From Kumtagia sp964244725 (GTDB lineage: Bacteria > Pseudomonadota > Alphaproteobacteria > Rhizobiales > Rhizobiaceae), in the NCBI GenBank assembly GCA_964244725.1, contig CAXTJQ010000002.1, positions 186,001 through 250,000 of the forward strand: 64,000 nt of DNA, written 5' to 3'. Position 1 is the stretch's first letter. The number at the start of each line of letters is the position of its first letter. The notes under the pieces are model-generated. The model saw nothing but the letters and a program-made list of their open reading frames with translations, did no database searches and was not told the DNA's origin. Positions 52,928 through 62,300 of the stretch are shown piece by piece. The position numbers were made by a program, and so were the translations under genes.

Positions 52928-53658
52928 TAGGCTGGATCGTAGAGCGAACTCTCGGCGAAATCGTCCGACCCGAGCGACCCGCCGACGAAGACGATCGCTG
53001 TGCGCTCGATCGGGTTGGCGGCCAGTTGGCTGGCGATGGTGGAAAGCGTTCCGCGCAGGATTTTTTCGTCGGGGCGGGAGGCGTGGAAGACGATCGCAAC
53101 CGGGCAGCCGGGTCCATACAGTGGTGAAAGCTCATAGACGATCCTGTCGATCGCGTGAATGGCGAGATGGATCGCCAACGTTGCTCCGATCGCACCGAAG
53201 GCGGCGAGCGTCTCCTTAGGCGGCATCGGCGAGGCGCGGCCCGATACACGCGTCAGCACCAAGCTTTGCGCCACTTCCGGGATCGTCAGTTCGCGGCCGA
53301 GCGCCGCGGCGGCGGCGGCGAACGCGGGCACGCCCGGCGTCAGCGTATAGGAAATGGCGTGCTTCTCGAGACGGCGGAGCTGCTCGGCCACCGCGCTCCA
53401 AATGGAGAGGTCGCCAGAATGCAGCCGCGCAACGTCGCGGCCCGATCCATGAGCCAACACATATTCGGCCTCGATCTCGTCGAGCGATAGCGGCGCGGTA
53501 TCGACGATGCGCGCATCCTTCGGGCACCAGTCGAGCATTTCGCGCGCGACGATCGAGCCGGCATGGAGGCAGACCGGGCAGCGTTCGAGCAGCGATTTGC
53601 CACGCACCGTGATCAGGTCCGCCGCTCCTGGCCCGGCCCCGATGAAGTGGACGGTCAT
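52894..53658 (-). CDS. cobM: Precorrin-4 C11-methyltransferase
   Basis: 254-aa SAM-dependent tetrapyrrole methylase. VHFIGAGPGAADLITVRGKSLLE, LHSGDLSIWSAVAEQLRRL, TLTPGVPAFAAAAAALGRELTIPEVAQSLVLTR and AIHLAIH are the usual blocks. ATG 53658 overlaps the cobE stop (ATGA). It adds the C11 methyl group in the aerobic pathway. Its 3' end is antisense to cbiD. Confidence 0.94.
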   Translation of the reverse strand: MTVHFIGAGPGAADLITVRGKSLLERCPVCLHAGSIVAREMLDWCPKDARIVDTAPLSLDEIEAEYVLAHGSGRDVARLHSGDLSIWSAVAEQLRRLEKHAISYTLTPGVPAFAAAAAALGRELTIPEVAQSLVLTRVSGRASPMPPKETLAAFGAIGATLAIHLAIHAIDRIVYELSPLYGPGCPVAIVFHASRPDEKILRGTLSTIASQLAANPIERTAIVFVGGSLGSDDFAESSLYDPAYQRRFRDRVGS

Positions 53659-54041
53659 CGCGCAGCCTCGCCGATCGCCAGCGCGCAGGTGACCGGCCCG
53701 ACCGCGATGCGCGGGCCGAACAGGCGGGCGCTTGCGCCGGCGGCGGCAAGTGCGGAGGCTTCCGACGCGGACGGCGCGCCGGTGGCTTCGATCGAACGTT
53801 GCGAATGGGACAAGGTCCGTGACGCCTCGCGCTCGAGGCTTTCGCGCCCGACCGCCCGGACGACGAGCCCGAATTCGCGCGCGGCCTCCCGGATGCCGGG
53901 TTCGTCCGATTTCATGTCGGGGACGGCCATCGCCTCGATTTGCGACGCCTCCAGCCCGTGCATCGCAAGCGCGGAGCGAATCGCCATCAGCACCTCCTCC
54001 TTCGTCACGCCCTTCTTGCAGCCGATCCCCGCAACGATCAT
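53655..54041 (-). CDS. cobE: CobE/CbiG C-terminal domain protein
   Basis: About 128-aa protein matching the C-terminal domain of CbiG: MIVAGIGCKKGVTKEEVLMAIRSAL and DMKSDEPGIREAAREFGL are the family blocks. CobE is needed for cobalamin synthesis in P. denitrificans but its exact step is unclear; in CbiG the activity opens the precorrin-5A lactone, a step the oxygen-dependent route handles differently. The chosen ATG at 54041 overlaps the cobL stop by ATGA; ATG 54053 and 54059 are alternatives. Confidence 0.85.
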   Translation of the reverse strand: MIVAGIGCKKGVTKEEVLMAIRSALAMHGLEASQIEAMAVPDMKSDEPGIREAAREFGLVVRAVGRESLEREASRTLSHSQRSIEATGAPSASEASALAAAGASARLFGPRIAVGPVTCALAIGEAAR

Positions 54042-55276
54042 GGCTTGACCCATGACCATTGCGTCACGGGCATGGCCGGACGCCAGCCTTGCATCGCGCC
54101 GACCGGGGACGCGCGGGATATGGCGATGCGGATGAGATTGCCTCCATGCCGCGCGTGCCGCGCCAGCAAGACGGCTTCCATTTCGAGCGTGACGGCGTTG
54201 GCGACGAGCCGTCCGCCTGGTTTGAGCGCCGTCATGGCCGCTTGCACGACGCCCGGGTCGCTGCCGCCGCCTCCGATGAAGATCGCGTCGGGCGAAGCTA
54301 GGCCGGCCAGCGTCTCGGGCGCCGCGCCGCAGACGACAGTCAAACCGGGAACGCCGCAGGCGGATGCATTTCGGCCAACGCGTGCGGCGCGGTCGGCTGA
54401 AGCCTCGATCGCGACGGCGCGCATCGACGGGTGGCGCAGCATCCATTCGATGCCGATCGAGCCCGAGCCCGCGCCGACGTCCCACAACAATTCGCCGCGC
54501 CTCGGCGCAAGGGCGGAAAGCGTCAGCGCGCGGGTTTCGCGCTTGGTGATCTGGCCGTCGTGCTCGAACAGGTCGTTCGGCAGGCCCGGGGCAAGCGGGA
54601 GGATGCGGGCTTCGGAAAGCGATTGAACTTCGATCGCCAACACGTTGAGCGGGTTGATTTCAGCGAGGCCGAAGTCGGCGGCCGTCGCCGTTCGGACGCG
54701 TTCGCGCGGGCCGCCAAGCGACTCAAGAACGGTCAGTCGGGACGGTCCGAAACCGAGGCTGGTGAGCAGGCGCGCGATGCTCGAAGGACCGTTTGCATCG
54801 GAGGTCAGTGCGAGAATGCGCGTTCCGGTGTGAAGCAGGCACCGGATGAGGTCGATCGGCCTGCCGTGCAGGGAAATCGTCTCGATGTCGGGCAGCGACC
54901 AGCCGAACCGATTCGCCGCGAGCGAGAAGGCGGACGGTGCGGGGATGGAGCGTATTTCGTTCGCGGCGACGTGGCGGGCGAGGGTCGCCCCGGCGCCGTG
55001 GCAGAACGGATCGCCCGAGGCGAGCACGCAGACGTTTTGGCCGCGCAGAGCGACGACCGCGCGCATGTCGGGGTCGAAGGGCGTCGGCCAAGGGTGCGCC
55101 GCGCCTGTCGCCAGTCCGCCGACCAGGGCGAGATGCCGCTTGCCGCCGAAGACGAAGGCGGCTCGGTCGATCCTGCGCTTGGCCTCGTCGCCGAGACCGT
55201 CTACACCGTCCTCGCCGATGCCGACGATGGAAAGCCAAGGCTCGGGCGATGGTTGTTTCTCGGCTTCAGCGGACAT
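54038..55276 (-). CDS. cobL: Precorrin-6Y C5,15-methyltransferase (decarboxylating)
   Basis: 412-aa fusion of a CbiE-type tetrapyrrole methylase (about 15-215, LSIVGIGEDGVDGL, LASGDPFCHGAGATLAR) and a CbiT-type Rossmann methyltransferase (about 225-410, LLWDVGAGSGSIGIEWM, DAIFIGGGGSD). It methylates C5 and C15 and decarboxylates the C12 acetate. ATG 55276 (MSAEAEKQ) is one base from the divergent cobK ATG at 55278. The longer frame to 55297 runs into cobK. Confidence 0.94.
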   Translation of the reverse strand: MSAEAEKQPSPEPWLSIVGIGEDGVDGLGDEAKRRIDRAAFVFGGKRHLALVGGLATGAAHPWPTPFDPDMRAVVALRGQNVCVLASGDPFCHGAGATLARHVAANEIRSIPAPSAFSLAANRFGWSLPDIETISLHGRPIDLIRCLLHTGTRILALTSDANGPSSIARLLTSLGFGPSRLTVLESLGGPRERVRTATAADFGLAEINPLNVLAIEVQSLSEARILPLAPGLPNDLFEHDGQITKRETRALTLSALAPRRGELLWDVGAGSGSIGIEWMLRHPSMRAVAIEASADRAARVGRNASACGVPGLTVVCGAAPETLAGLASPDAIFIGGGGSDPGVVQAAMTALKPGGRLVANAVTLEMEAVLLARHARHGGNLIRIAISRASPVGAMQGWRPAMPVTQWSWVKP

Positions 55277-55277
55277 T

Positions 55278-56045
55278 ATGACCTCCCGCATCCTCATCCT
55301 CGGTGGAACGACCGAAGCGCGGGAACTGGCCGGGCGCCTTGCCGGCCGCGCCGATTTGTGGATAACGCTTTCGCTGGCGGGCCGGACGGTCGATCCCGTC
55401 CGGCAGCCGGTCCCGATCCGCAGCGGCGGCTTCGGCGGCGCGGAGGGGTTGGCGAGCTATGTGCGGGACGAGCGCATCGATCTGTTGATCGATGCGACGC
55501 ATCCCTATGCCGCGCGGATTTCGACGAATGGCGCGCTGGCCAGCACGATTGCCGGAGTTCCGATCCTGGCTTTGCGCCGTCCGCCATGGGAGCCGCGCGA
55601 AGGAGATCACTGGACGCCGGTCGACGACGGCTTGGGAGCTGTCGAAAAGCTGGGCAAAGCGTCGCGCCACGTTTTCCTCGCGCTTGGGCGGCAGGAGATC
55701 GCGCCGTTCGAGGCCGCGCCGCAGCATTCCTATGTCGTTCGCAGCGTCGATCCCATCGAGCCGCCGCTCCGCGTTCCGGACGCAACGTATATTCTGGCGC
55801 GCGGACCGTTCGACGAGGTTGCCGAGCATGCGCTGTTGGCGATGCATCGCATCGATGCGGTCGTCGCCAAGAACAGCGGTGGGCCGGCGACCTATGGCAA
55901 GATCGCGGCCGCGAGAGACCTTGGGATCGACGTGATCCTGTTTCGTCGCCCGATCCTGCCGGATGCGGAAACGGTCGAGACCGTGGGGCAGGCAGTCGCC
56001 TTCGTCGATCACTGGCTTACCACCGCGAGCGAGCGCGGGGTATAG
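55278..56045 (+). CDS. cobK: Precorrin-6A (precorrin-6X) reductase
   Basis: 255-aa NADPH-dependent reductase. RILILGGTTEARELAGRLAGR and DLLIDATHPYAARIS are signature blocks, and VVAKNSGGPATYGKIAAARDLGI lies near the C-terminus. On the plus strand inside a minus-strand operon: its start abuts that of cobL and its end overlaps cobJ by 37 bases. It reduces the macrocycle between CobM/CbiD and CobL steps. Confidence 0.94.
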   Translation: MTSRILILGGTTEARELAGRLAGRADLWITLSLAGRTVDPVRQPVPIRSGGFGGAEGLASYVRDERIDLLIDATHPYAARISTNGALASTIAGVPILALRRPPWEPREGDHWTPVDDGLGAVEKLGKASRHVFLALGRQEIAPFEAAPQHSYVVRSVDPIEPPLRVPDATYILARGPFDEVAEHALLAMHRIDAVVAKNSGGPATYGKIAAARDLGIDVILFRRPILPDAETVETVGQAVAFVDHWLTTASERGV

Positions 56046-56773
56046 ACGAGCGGAGGCCTTGCGCCGCGCTCGATCAGGCGCGTTTCGGGCGAACCAATGA
56101 TGACGCAGGTCGCCATGTCGGCCCGCGCAGGGTCGGCTTTGAAGAGCCGCGCGAGCTCGATGCGCTCGTCCGGGCGGCCGGCGGCGCGGCCGAAAATGAC
56201 GATCGTTTCCCGGGGCAGGACGCCGCGCATCACGTCGAACGCGCGGCCGAGTTGCCAGGGACGCGCCTTGCTGATCGGATTGTAGAGCGCGGTCACGAAC
56301 CCCGCCGATGCCACGGCCTGCAGCCGCATCTCGATCACGTCCCACGGTTTCAGATTGTCCGACAGCGACATGGCGCAGAAATCATGGCCGAGCGGCGCGC
56401 CGATGCAGGCAGCCACCGCGAGCATCGCCGTGATCCCAGGCACGACCGTCACGTCGATCTCGCGCCATGCCGCAGGTCCGGCTTCGATGGCTTCGCAGAC
56501 CGCCGCCGCCATCGCAAAGACGCCCGGATCGCCGCCGGAAACGACCGCGACCGCCGCGCCGGACGCGGCTTTGGTCAGCGCCTCGGCTGCCCGCGCCAGT
56601 TCCTCGCGATTGTCGGACGCAACGCGGATCTGGTCCGGCCGCAGTTCCAGGCGATCGAGATAGGGCCTGTAGCCATAGAAGAATTGCGCCGCCGCCACTG
56701 CCGCGCTGGCCTCGGCGGTGATTTGGTGGGGACTGCCGGGGCCCAATCCGATGACATGAAGCCGCCCGGTCAT
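56009..56773 (-). CDS. cobJ: Precorrin-3B C17-methyltransferase
   Basis: 254-aa tetrapyrrole methylase of the CbiH/CobJ group: LHVIGLGPGSPHQITAEASAAV, VSGGDPGVFAMAAAVCEAIE, VVPGITAMLAVAACIGAPLGHDFCAMSLSDNLKPW, ALYNPISKARPWQL. It causes ring contraction with methylation at C17. Start overlaps the cobI stop by ATGA. After this gene the operon is interrupted by antisense cobK before resuming with cobL. Confidence 0.95.
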   Translation of the reverse strand: MTGRLHVIGLGPGSPHQITAEASAAVAAAQFFYGYRPYLDRLELRPDQIRVASDNREELARAAEALTKAASGAAVAVVSGGDPGVFAMAAAVCEAIEAGPAAWREIDVTVVPGITAMLAVAACIGAPLGHDFCAMSLSDNLKPWDVIEMRLQAVASAGFVTALYNPISKARPWQLGRAFDVMRGVLPRETIVIFGRAAGRPDERIELARLFKADPARADMATCVIIGSPETRLIERGARPPLVYTPRSLAVVSQ

Positions 56774-57507
56774 GGCTTTCCGGTCCAGCCCGGAACCAGC
56801 ACGATCGAAAAATACGGCGCGCGGTCGTCGGATTTTTCGGCGAGCGGCTGCGCCGCTGTGTCGTCCATGGTGCCGCGCTCGACGTAGATCGCGCGCGAAA
56901 GCTTGCCGGTCGCGGCCAGAGCGCGCCTGATCTTGGGCAGGTTGCGGCCGACCTTCATGATGACCGCCGCGTCCGTATCGGCCAACCGGCGCATCAGGTC
57001 GAATTCGCTCATGGTGCCAGGCAGGATCGTCAGGACATCGTCGCCCTGGACGATCGGCAGGCCGGTCTGCGACCAGCAGCCTGACATGGCGGTCACGCCG
57101 GGAACGACTTCGGTCGGGAAGTGCGCCGAAAGCCGGACGTGGAGATGCATGTAGGAGCCGTAGAAAAGGGGGTCGCCTTCGCTGAGCACCGCGACCGTAC
57201 GGCCCTGGCGCAAATGGTTGGCCACCGCTTCGGCGGACTCGGCATAGAATGTAGCGATCTGCGCGCTATAGTGCGGGTGGTGCTTGGGGATCTCCGTGGT
57301 CACGGGATAGAGCAGCGGCAATTCGATCACGCCAGGTTTCAGATACGCCGCGATCGTGGCGCGGGCGTTGCCATTGTTGCCCCGCTTAGCGAAATGCGCC
57401 ACCACATCGGCATCGCCGAGCGCGCGCACGGCTTTGAGCGTCAGCAGTTCGGGGTCGCCGGGTCCCGTTCCGACGCCGATCAGACGGCCTTTGGCAAGCG
57501 CGTTCAC
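56770..57507 (-). CDS. cobI: Precorrin-2 C20-methyltransferase
   Basis: 245-aa SAM-dependent methylase: GRLIGVGTGPGDPELLTLKAVRAL, VAVLSEGDPLFYGSYMHLHVRL, VVPGVTAMSGCWSQTGLPIVQGDDVLTILPGTM. It adds the methyl group at C20 that is later lost on ring contraction. Overlaps cobH by 4 bases at its start and cobJ by 4 bases at its end. Confidence 0.95.
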   Translation of the reverse strand: MNALAKGRLIGVGTGPGDPELLTLKAVRALGDADVVAHFAKRGNNGNARATIAAYLKPGVIELPLLYPVTTEIPKHHPHYSAQIATFYAESAEAVANHLRQGRTVAVLSEGDPLFYGSYMHLHVRLSAHFPTEVVPGVTAMSGCWSQTGLPIVQGDDVLTILPGTMSEFDLMRRLADTDAAVIMKVGRNLPKIRRALAATGKLSRAIYVERGTMDDTAAQPLAEKSDDRAPYFSIVLVPGWTGKP

Positions 57508-58136
57508 AGGCCAGACCTCGCAAGCGCGTTGAGCGCGGCGGCGGTCATCGCGCTTCCGCCCATCCGGCCGCGCACGATGGCATAGGGCACGCCGTAGGAG
57601 TGCCGCGCAAGCGCATCCTTGGATTCGGCCGCGCCGACGAAGCCTACTGGCATGCCGATGATCGCGGCCGGTTTCGGCGCGCCGTCGCGCAGCATTTCCA
57701 ATAAAAAGAACAGCGCCGTCGGCGCGTTACCGATGGCGACGACGCTTCCGGCCATGCCTTCGCCCCAGAGTTTCAGCGCGGCGGCGGAGCGGGTGTTGCC
57801 GATCTCCTTCGCCAGGGAGGGCGTGCGCGGGTCGCGGAGCGTGCAGATCACCTCGTTGCCGGCGGGAAGACGCGCGCGCGTCACGCCATGCGCCACCATC
57901 TCCGCGTCGCAGAAGATCGGCGCGCCCGATTGCAGTGCGGCGCGGGCGGCGTCGACGAAACCTTCGCCGAACACGAAATGCCTTGCGGCCTCGACCTGGC
58001 CGCAAGCGTGAATCATGCGGATCGCGACATCGGCCTCGGCGTCCGAAAAACGCGACAGGTCGGTCTCGGCGCGGATGATCGCGAAGGAGCGCTGGTAGAT
58101 CGCGTCGCCGTCATGAATATAGTCGTAGGCGGTCAT
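57504..58136 (-). CDS. cobH: Precorrin-8X methylmutase
   Basis: 210-aa enzyme moving the methyl group from C11 to C12 to form hydrogenobyrinate. The catalytic His is His43 in RMIHACGQVE, the same position as in the characterised P. denitrificans enzyme; GAPIFCDAEMVAHGV, AIGNAPTALFFLLEML and GMPVGFVGAAESKDAL are conserved. ATG 58136 overlaps the cobG stop. Confidence 0.95.
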   Translation of the reverse strand: MTAYDYIHDGDAIYQRSFAIIRAETDLSRFSDAEADVAIRMIHACGQVEAARHFVFGEGFVDAARAALQSGAPIFCDAEMVAHGVTRARLPAGNEVICTLRDPRTPSLAKEIGNTRSAAALKLWGEGMAGSVVAIGNAPTALFFLLEMLRDGAPKPAAIIGMPVGFVGAAESKDALARHSYGVPYAIVRGRMGGSAMTAAALNALARSGL

Positions 58137-59398
58137 CTTTGGTCCCGGAAGGCTGCCACGAGCCGCTCCACGGCCTGTACCACGCTGCTTGCCGGCGTAT
58201 ATTCGGTCGGAACGTCACGCGCGGTTCCGCCCACGACAATCCCGACGCCGTTTTGCCGGCCGACTATGGTGATCGAGGCGGTAGCCTGGCGGGCGCAGCC
58301 TTTTTCGCAGCCGGAGATGTGGATGGACATGGACGGGTCGAGGGCAACGCCGATGGCGGTGGCGATTCGTTGAGCCAGAGTCCGCGCGGGGATTGTGCCC
58401 GAGGCGCAAGTGGGCGCTCCAGCGCAAGCGGCGATGCTGGCTCGGATGTCGGTGGAATTGACGATGAAGCCGAAGCCGCCGGCGGCGGTTCGAAGCTCTG
58501 TCACGGCAGCCTGCGTGGGGCAGATCAGCAGAAGGCGGCGGTCCGGCGCCGGGCGGATCTCGGCGACGCCGAAGGATTCGGCGGTTCGGGCGAGGGAGGT
58601 AAGGGGATAGGCGTCCGTGTGGCCGAAGGGAAGGGCCACGGGGAGGGCAGATTGGCCTGAATTCAGGGAGATGGATGCGAAAGTGTTTTGCGGATTTTCC
58701 AGATTTGCCGGTGTCTTGCCGGCGCCGGTTGGCTCGTCTTGTCCGGGGGAAGGCGATGAAAGGAGTGAAACAAGGTCACGGCCGCGCGCCTCGATGCCGA
58801 GGGCGGCGATCTCCAAGAGGATCGCGAGGACCGCATCGATCGCGGCTGCCGGATCATGGCAGTCAAGCGATGTGGCGGTGGCTGCGTCGCCGCCGATCGC
58901 GAGCCGCCAAAAAACCTCGTTGGCGTCGATCTCCGCCGTCAGGCGAACATCCGCCGCGATCGAACCCATCGCAATCGCGCCGCTGCCATCGACCACCAAC
59001 GAAACTTTCGGACCAAGCCGCCCGGAAAGACCGGCTTGCGCGATACGCATCCGGACGGCTTCGGCCAGCGGGAATGGATCGGCAATCTCGGTCGGGTCCA
59101 TGCCGGCCAGGGGGCTCGTCTCGACCGGAACGCCGGTGCGGACGGCGATGCCGAGCGCGTCGACTTCGGACGCAAAACGCGTAGCCGACAGGGGCGAAAA
59201 CCCGCGAAACTGCAGGCTGCCTCTGGCTGTAACCTCGACTATGCTATTGCCATGGCGCGCCGCCGATTCGCAGAGTCCGATCAACTGCTTCGACGAAAGG
59301 GCTCCGGAGACGGGCGAGAGCCTGACCAGCAGTCCATCGCCGGTCAGCATCGGCGCGAAGAGGGCCGGGCATGCGCCGCGCCGATGACGCGCGTTCAT
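58133..59398 (-). CDS. cobG: Precorrin-3B synthase (oxygen-dependent)
   Basis: 421-aa member of the sulfite/nitrite reductase ferredoxin-like family. The cluster-binding cysteines are in ACAGAPTCASG and SGCEKGCA near residues 340-385. CobG uses O2 to hydroxylate C20 and form the lactone of precorrin-3B, so it marks an aerobic pathway. ATG 59398 overlaps the cobN stop by ATGA; the frame upstream to 59476 is inside cobN. A low-complexity Ser/Pro/Asn-rich insert lies around residue 240. Confidence 0.92.
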   Translation of the reverse strand: MNARHRRGACPALFAPMLTGDGLLVRLSPVSGALSSKQLIGLCESAARHGNSIVEVTARGSLQFRGFSPLSATRFASEVDALGIAVRTGVPVETSPLAGMDPTEIADPFPLAEAVRMRIAQAGLSGRLGPKVSLVVDGSGAIAMGSIAADVRLTAEIDANEVFWRLAIGGDAATATSLDCHDPAAAIDAVLAILLEIAALGIEARGRDLVSLLSSPSPGQDEPTGAGKTPANLENPQNTFASISLNSGQSALPVALPFGHTDAYPLTSLARTAESFGVAEIRPAPDRRLLLICPTQAAVTELRTAAGGFGFIVNSTDIRASIAACAGAPTCASGTIPARTLAQRIATAIGVALDPSMSIHISGCEKGCARQATASITIVGRQNGVGIVVGGTARDVPTEYTPASSVVQAVERLVAAFRDQR

Positions 59399-62300
59399 GC
59401 CGCGACCGCGACCGCTTCCGCCTCGGCGATCAGCGCGGACAGATCGTCGTCGAGGGAATTTCGCAACGGATGCCACAGCCCGCGCCGGCGGGCCGATGCG
59501 AAGCGCTCGGCGATATTTCGCGCCGCCGCTGGGTTCTCGCGCAGGAGGAAGGCGCGAACCCGCTCGTCGCCGAGATAGGCGTCGTACACGGCTTCGATCA
59601 AGGCACCGGGGACGGCGTCGGTGCTTTCGGCGAAGCCAACCAACCTGTCGACCGTCTCCGCGAATTCGGACGCGCCGCGCGGGCCATGGCGCATCTGGCC
59701 CTCGATGAAGATCGGATTCGTCGCACGCGCCCGCACGACGCGCGTCACCGCCTCGGTGATCGAGCGCGGCTTAGGACGAGCGGGGTCGGTAGTGTCCAGC
59801 ACGATCACGTCGGCGTTGGCGCCGAGCGCGGCGAGCGCGGAGGAGAAGCCGCCGATGAAGGCAACGTCAGCCGAGCCTTCGAGGATATCGCGGGTCGGGT
59901 CGTCGCCGGTGTGAACGAGCAGATCAGCGCTCTTGATGCGGGCAGCAAAAGCGCCCGGTGTCGCCAGGCCGTCGCCCTCGGCGCCGCCGAACGCGTGAGA
60001 AGCGGAGTCGAGATAGGTTTGGCCGATCTCGGCGCGGTCCCACCACGCGCCGCTTGCAAGCAGGTCCTCGACGCCCGACCCGTAGGTTCCGGGTGACGAC
60101 CCGAAGATGCGCGGCTGCGCCTTGCCCGACGATCGCGCGTCGGCGGCGAGCGGGTTTTCCAAGCAATCCTCGTCGCGCGAAGCGACGGCCCCAGCGGCGG
60201 CGTCCATCAACGCGATCTGGGTCGGGAACAGATCGCGGAACAGGCCGGAAATGCGCCATGTCACGTCGATGCGCGGACGGCCGACGGCTGCCGGCGGCAG
60301 AACCTCGACGCCGGTGACGCGTCCCGTGGCGGGGTCCCATTGCGGTCGGCAGCCCATCAGGTGCAGACCTTGAGCGATCTCCTCGCCGCCGGTGCGCAGG
60401 CTCGCGCTGCCCCAAAGGTCGATCACCAGCGAGCGCGGCCAGTCGCCGTGATCCTGAAGATAGCGCCGCAGCACTTCGTCTGCGGCGAGCCTGCCGAGAT
60501 CGAAGGCGGTCTGCGTCGGCATGGTGCGCGGATCGGCGGTGAAGAGATTGCGGCCGGTCGGCAGGACATCGGTGCGGCCGCGCGCCGGCGCGCCGGCGGG
60601 TCCGGCGCGGACATGAAGGCCATCGATCGCGGCGAGCAGGTTTTCACGCTCGGCATCGGCGCTTGCGATCCGTAGCGGATCGGCTTCGCCATCGGCGGCG
60701 CGACCGTAGATGTGCAGGCCGTCCTTGACGGAAAAATCCTTGAGGTCGCAGAGCCAGGCGTCGATGCGGCGCAGCGCCTCGTCGGGCGCGTCGGTCATCG
60801 CCACGCCGGCCTCGGCGGCGAGGCCGGTCTTCGCAGCGGCATCGACGATCAGCTTCGCCAGCCGGTCGCGGCGACGGCGGTCGAGGCCGTCCGCCTGGGC
60901 GTATTCGTCGACCAGCCGCTCGAGCTTCTGTTTCTCCTCGTCCAGTCCGGCGGCGACCATCGGCGGCGGCAGGTGCCCGAGCGTGACCGCCGCGATGCGG
61001 CGCTTGGCCTGCGCGGCTTCGCCTGGATTGCTGACGATGAACGGGTAGATCACGGGCAGCGCGCCGGTGACGATTTCGGGGAAGCAGTTCCGGCTTACCG
61101 CGACCGTCTTGCCGGGCAGCCATTCGAGCGCGCCGTGCGCGCCGACATGGATCAGCGCGTGGACGCCGAGCGATTTGCGCAGCCAGAGGCCGAAGGCGAC
61201 GAGGTCGTGGCGCGGAGGGAGGGACGCGTCGTGGTAGTCGGCGCGGCGATCCGCCGATTTGCCGCGATCGGGGGCGAGCGCGACGATGACGTTGCCGAAG
61301 GTGGCGGCGCGGAAGGCAAAGGAACGCGACGGCATTTCGGATTCCGCCTTGCCCCACGCCGCGTCCACCTTGGCCATCGCGTCGGCAGGCAAGTCCGCAC
61401 ACAGGCGGCGATAATCGCCAAGCGCCAGCCCGTGCCCGCCGCGCTCCAACGCATCCAGCAACTCGCGCGGCGAATCCGGAATCGCGTCAACATAATATCC
61501 GGCATCCTTCAGGTCGCGCAGCATCGCGATCACGCTTGCCGGCGCGTCGAGGCCCACGGCGTAGCCGGTGCGGCCGGGCGCGCTTGGATAATCCGGGATC
61601 AGGATCGCCAGTTTGCGTTCGGAGCGAGGCGTCTGACGCAATTTCAGGAAGGCTGCGACGCGGTTGGCGACCTGCTCGACGCGATCGAGTTCAGCGCCGT
61701 TGGCGTGGCCGGTGAAGCCAAGCGCAGGATCTGCGTCGCTTGGCGATTTGAACGAAATCGCGCCGGCCAGGATGCGGCCGTCGAGTTCCGGCATCACGAC
61801 GTGCATGGCGAGGTCGGCGGGCGCCAGGCCGCGCGGGTTGTTCGTCCACGCCTCGCGCCTCGTCGTGGCGACGATGACCTGGAAAACGGGCGCGCCGGCG
61901 CGGTCGAACAGCGTTTCGACGCCGGGTTCGGCGCCGGTGGCGAACGCGGTCGCGGTGATGATCGCGATCGGCGAAAGGTCGGTGATCGCTTGTTCGACGA
62001 AGGCGACGGAAGCCGGATCCTTCAGGCTCGCGACGAAGATCGGGACGGGGACGATGTCTTTTGCCGTCAGTGCGGCGCAGAGCGCATCGATGGGCGCAAT
62101 ATCAGCGGCGAGAAGCATGGAGCGGTAGAAGAGGATGAGGATGGTGGGCGGATAGTCAACCTTGTACTGATCAATCGTGCTTGCATCGCGCTCCTTCGCG
62201 CCCCTCTCTGTCCTGCCGGACATCTCCCCCACACGGGGGGAGATTGAGCGCGTCGCCGAAGCTGCCAATCTCCCTACCCGTGGGGGAGATGTCCGGCAGG

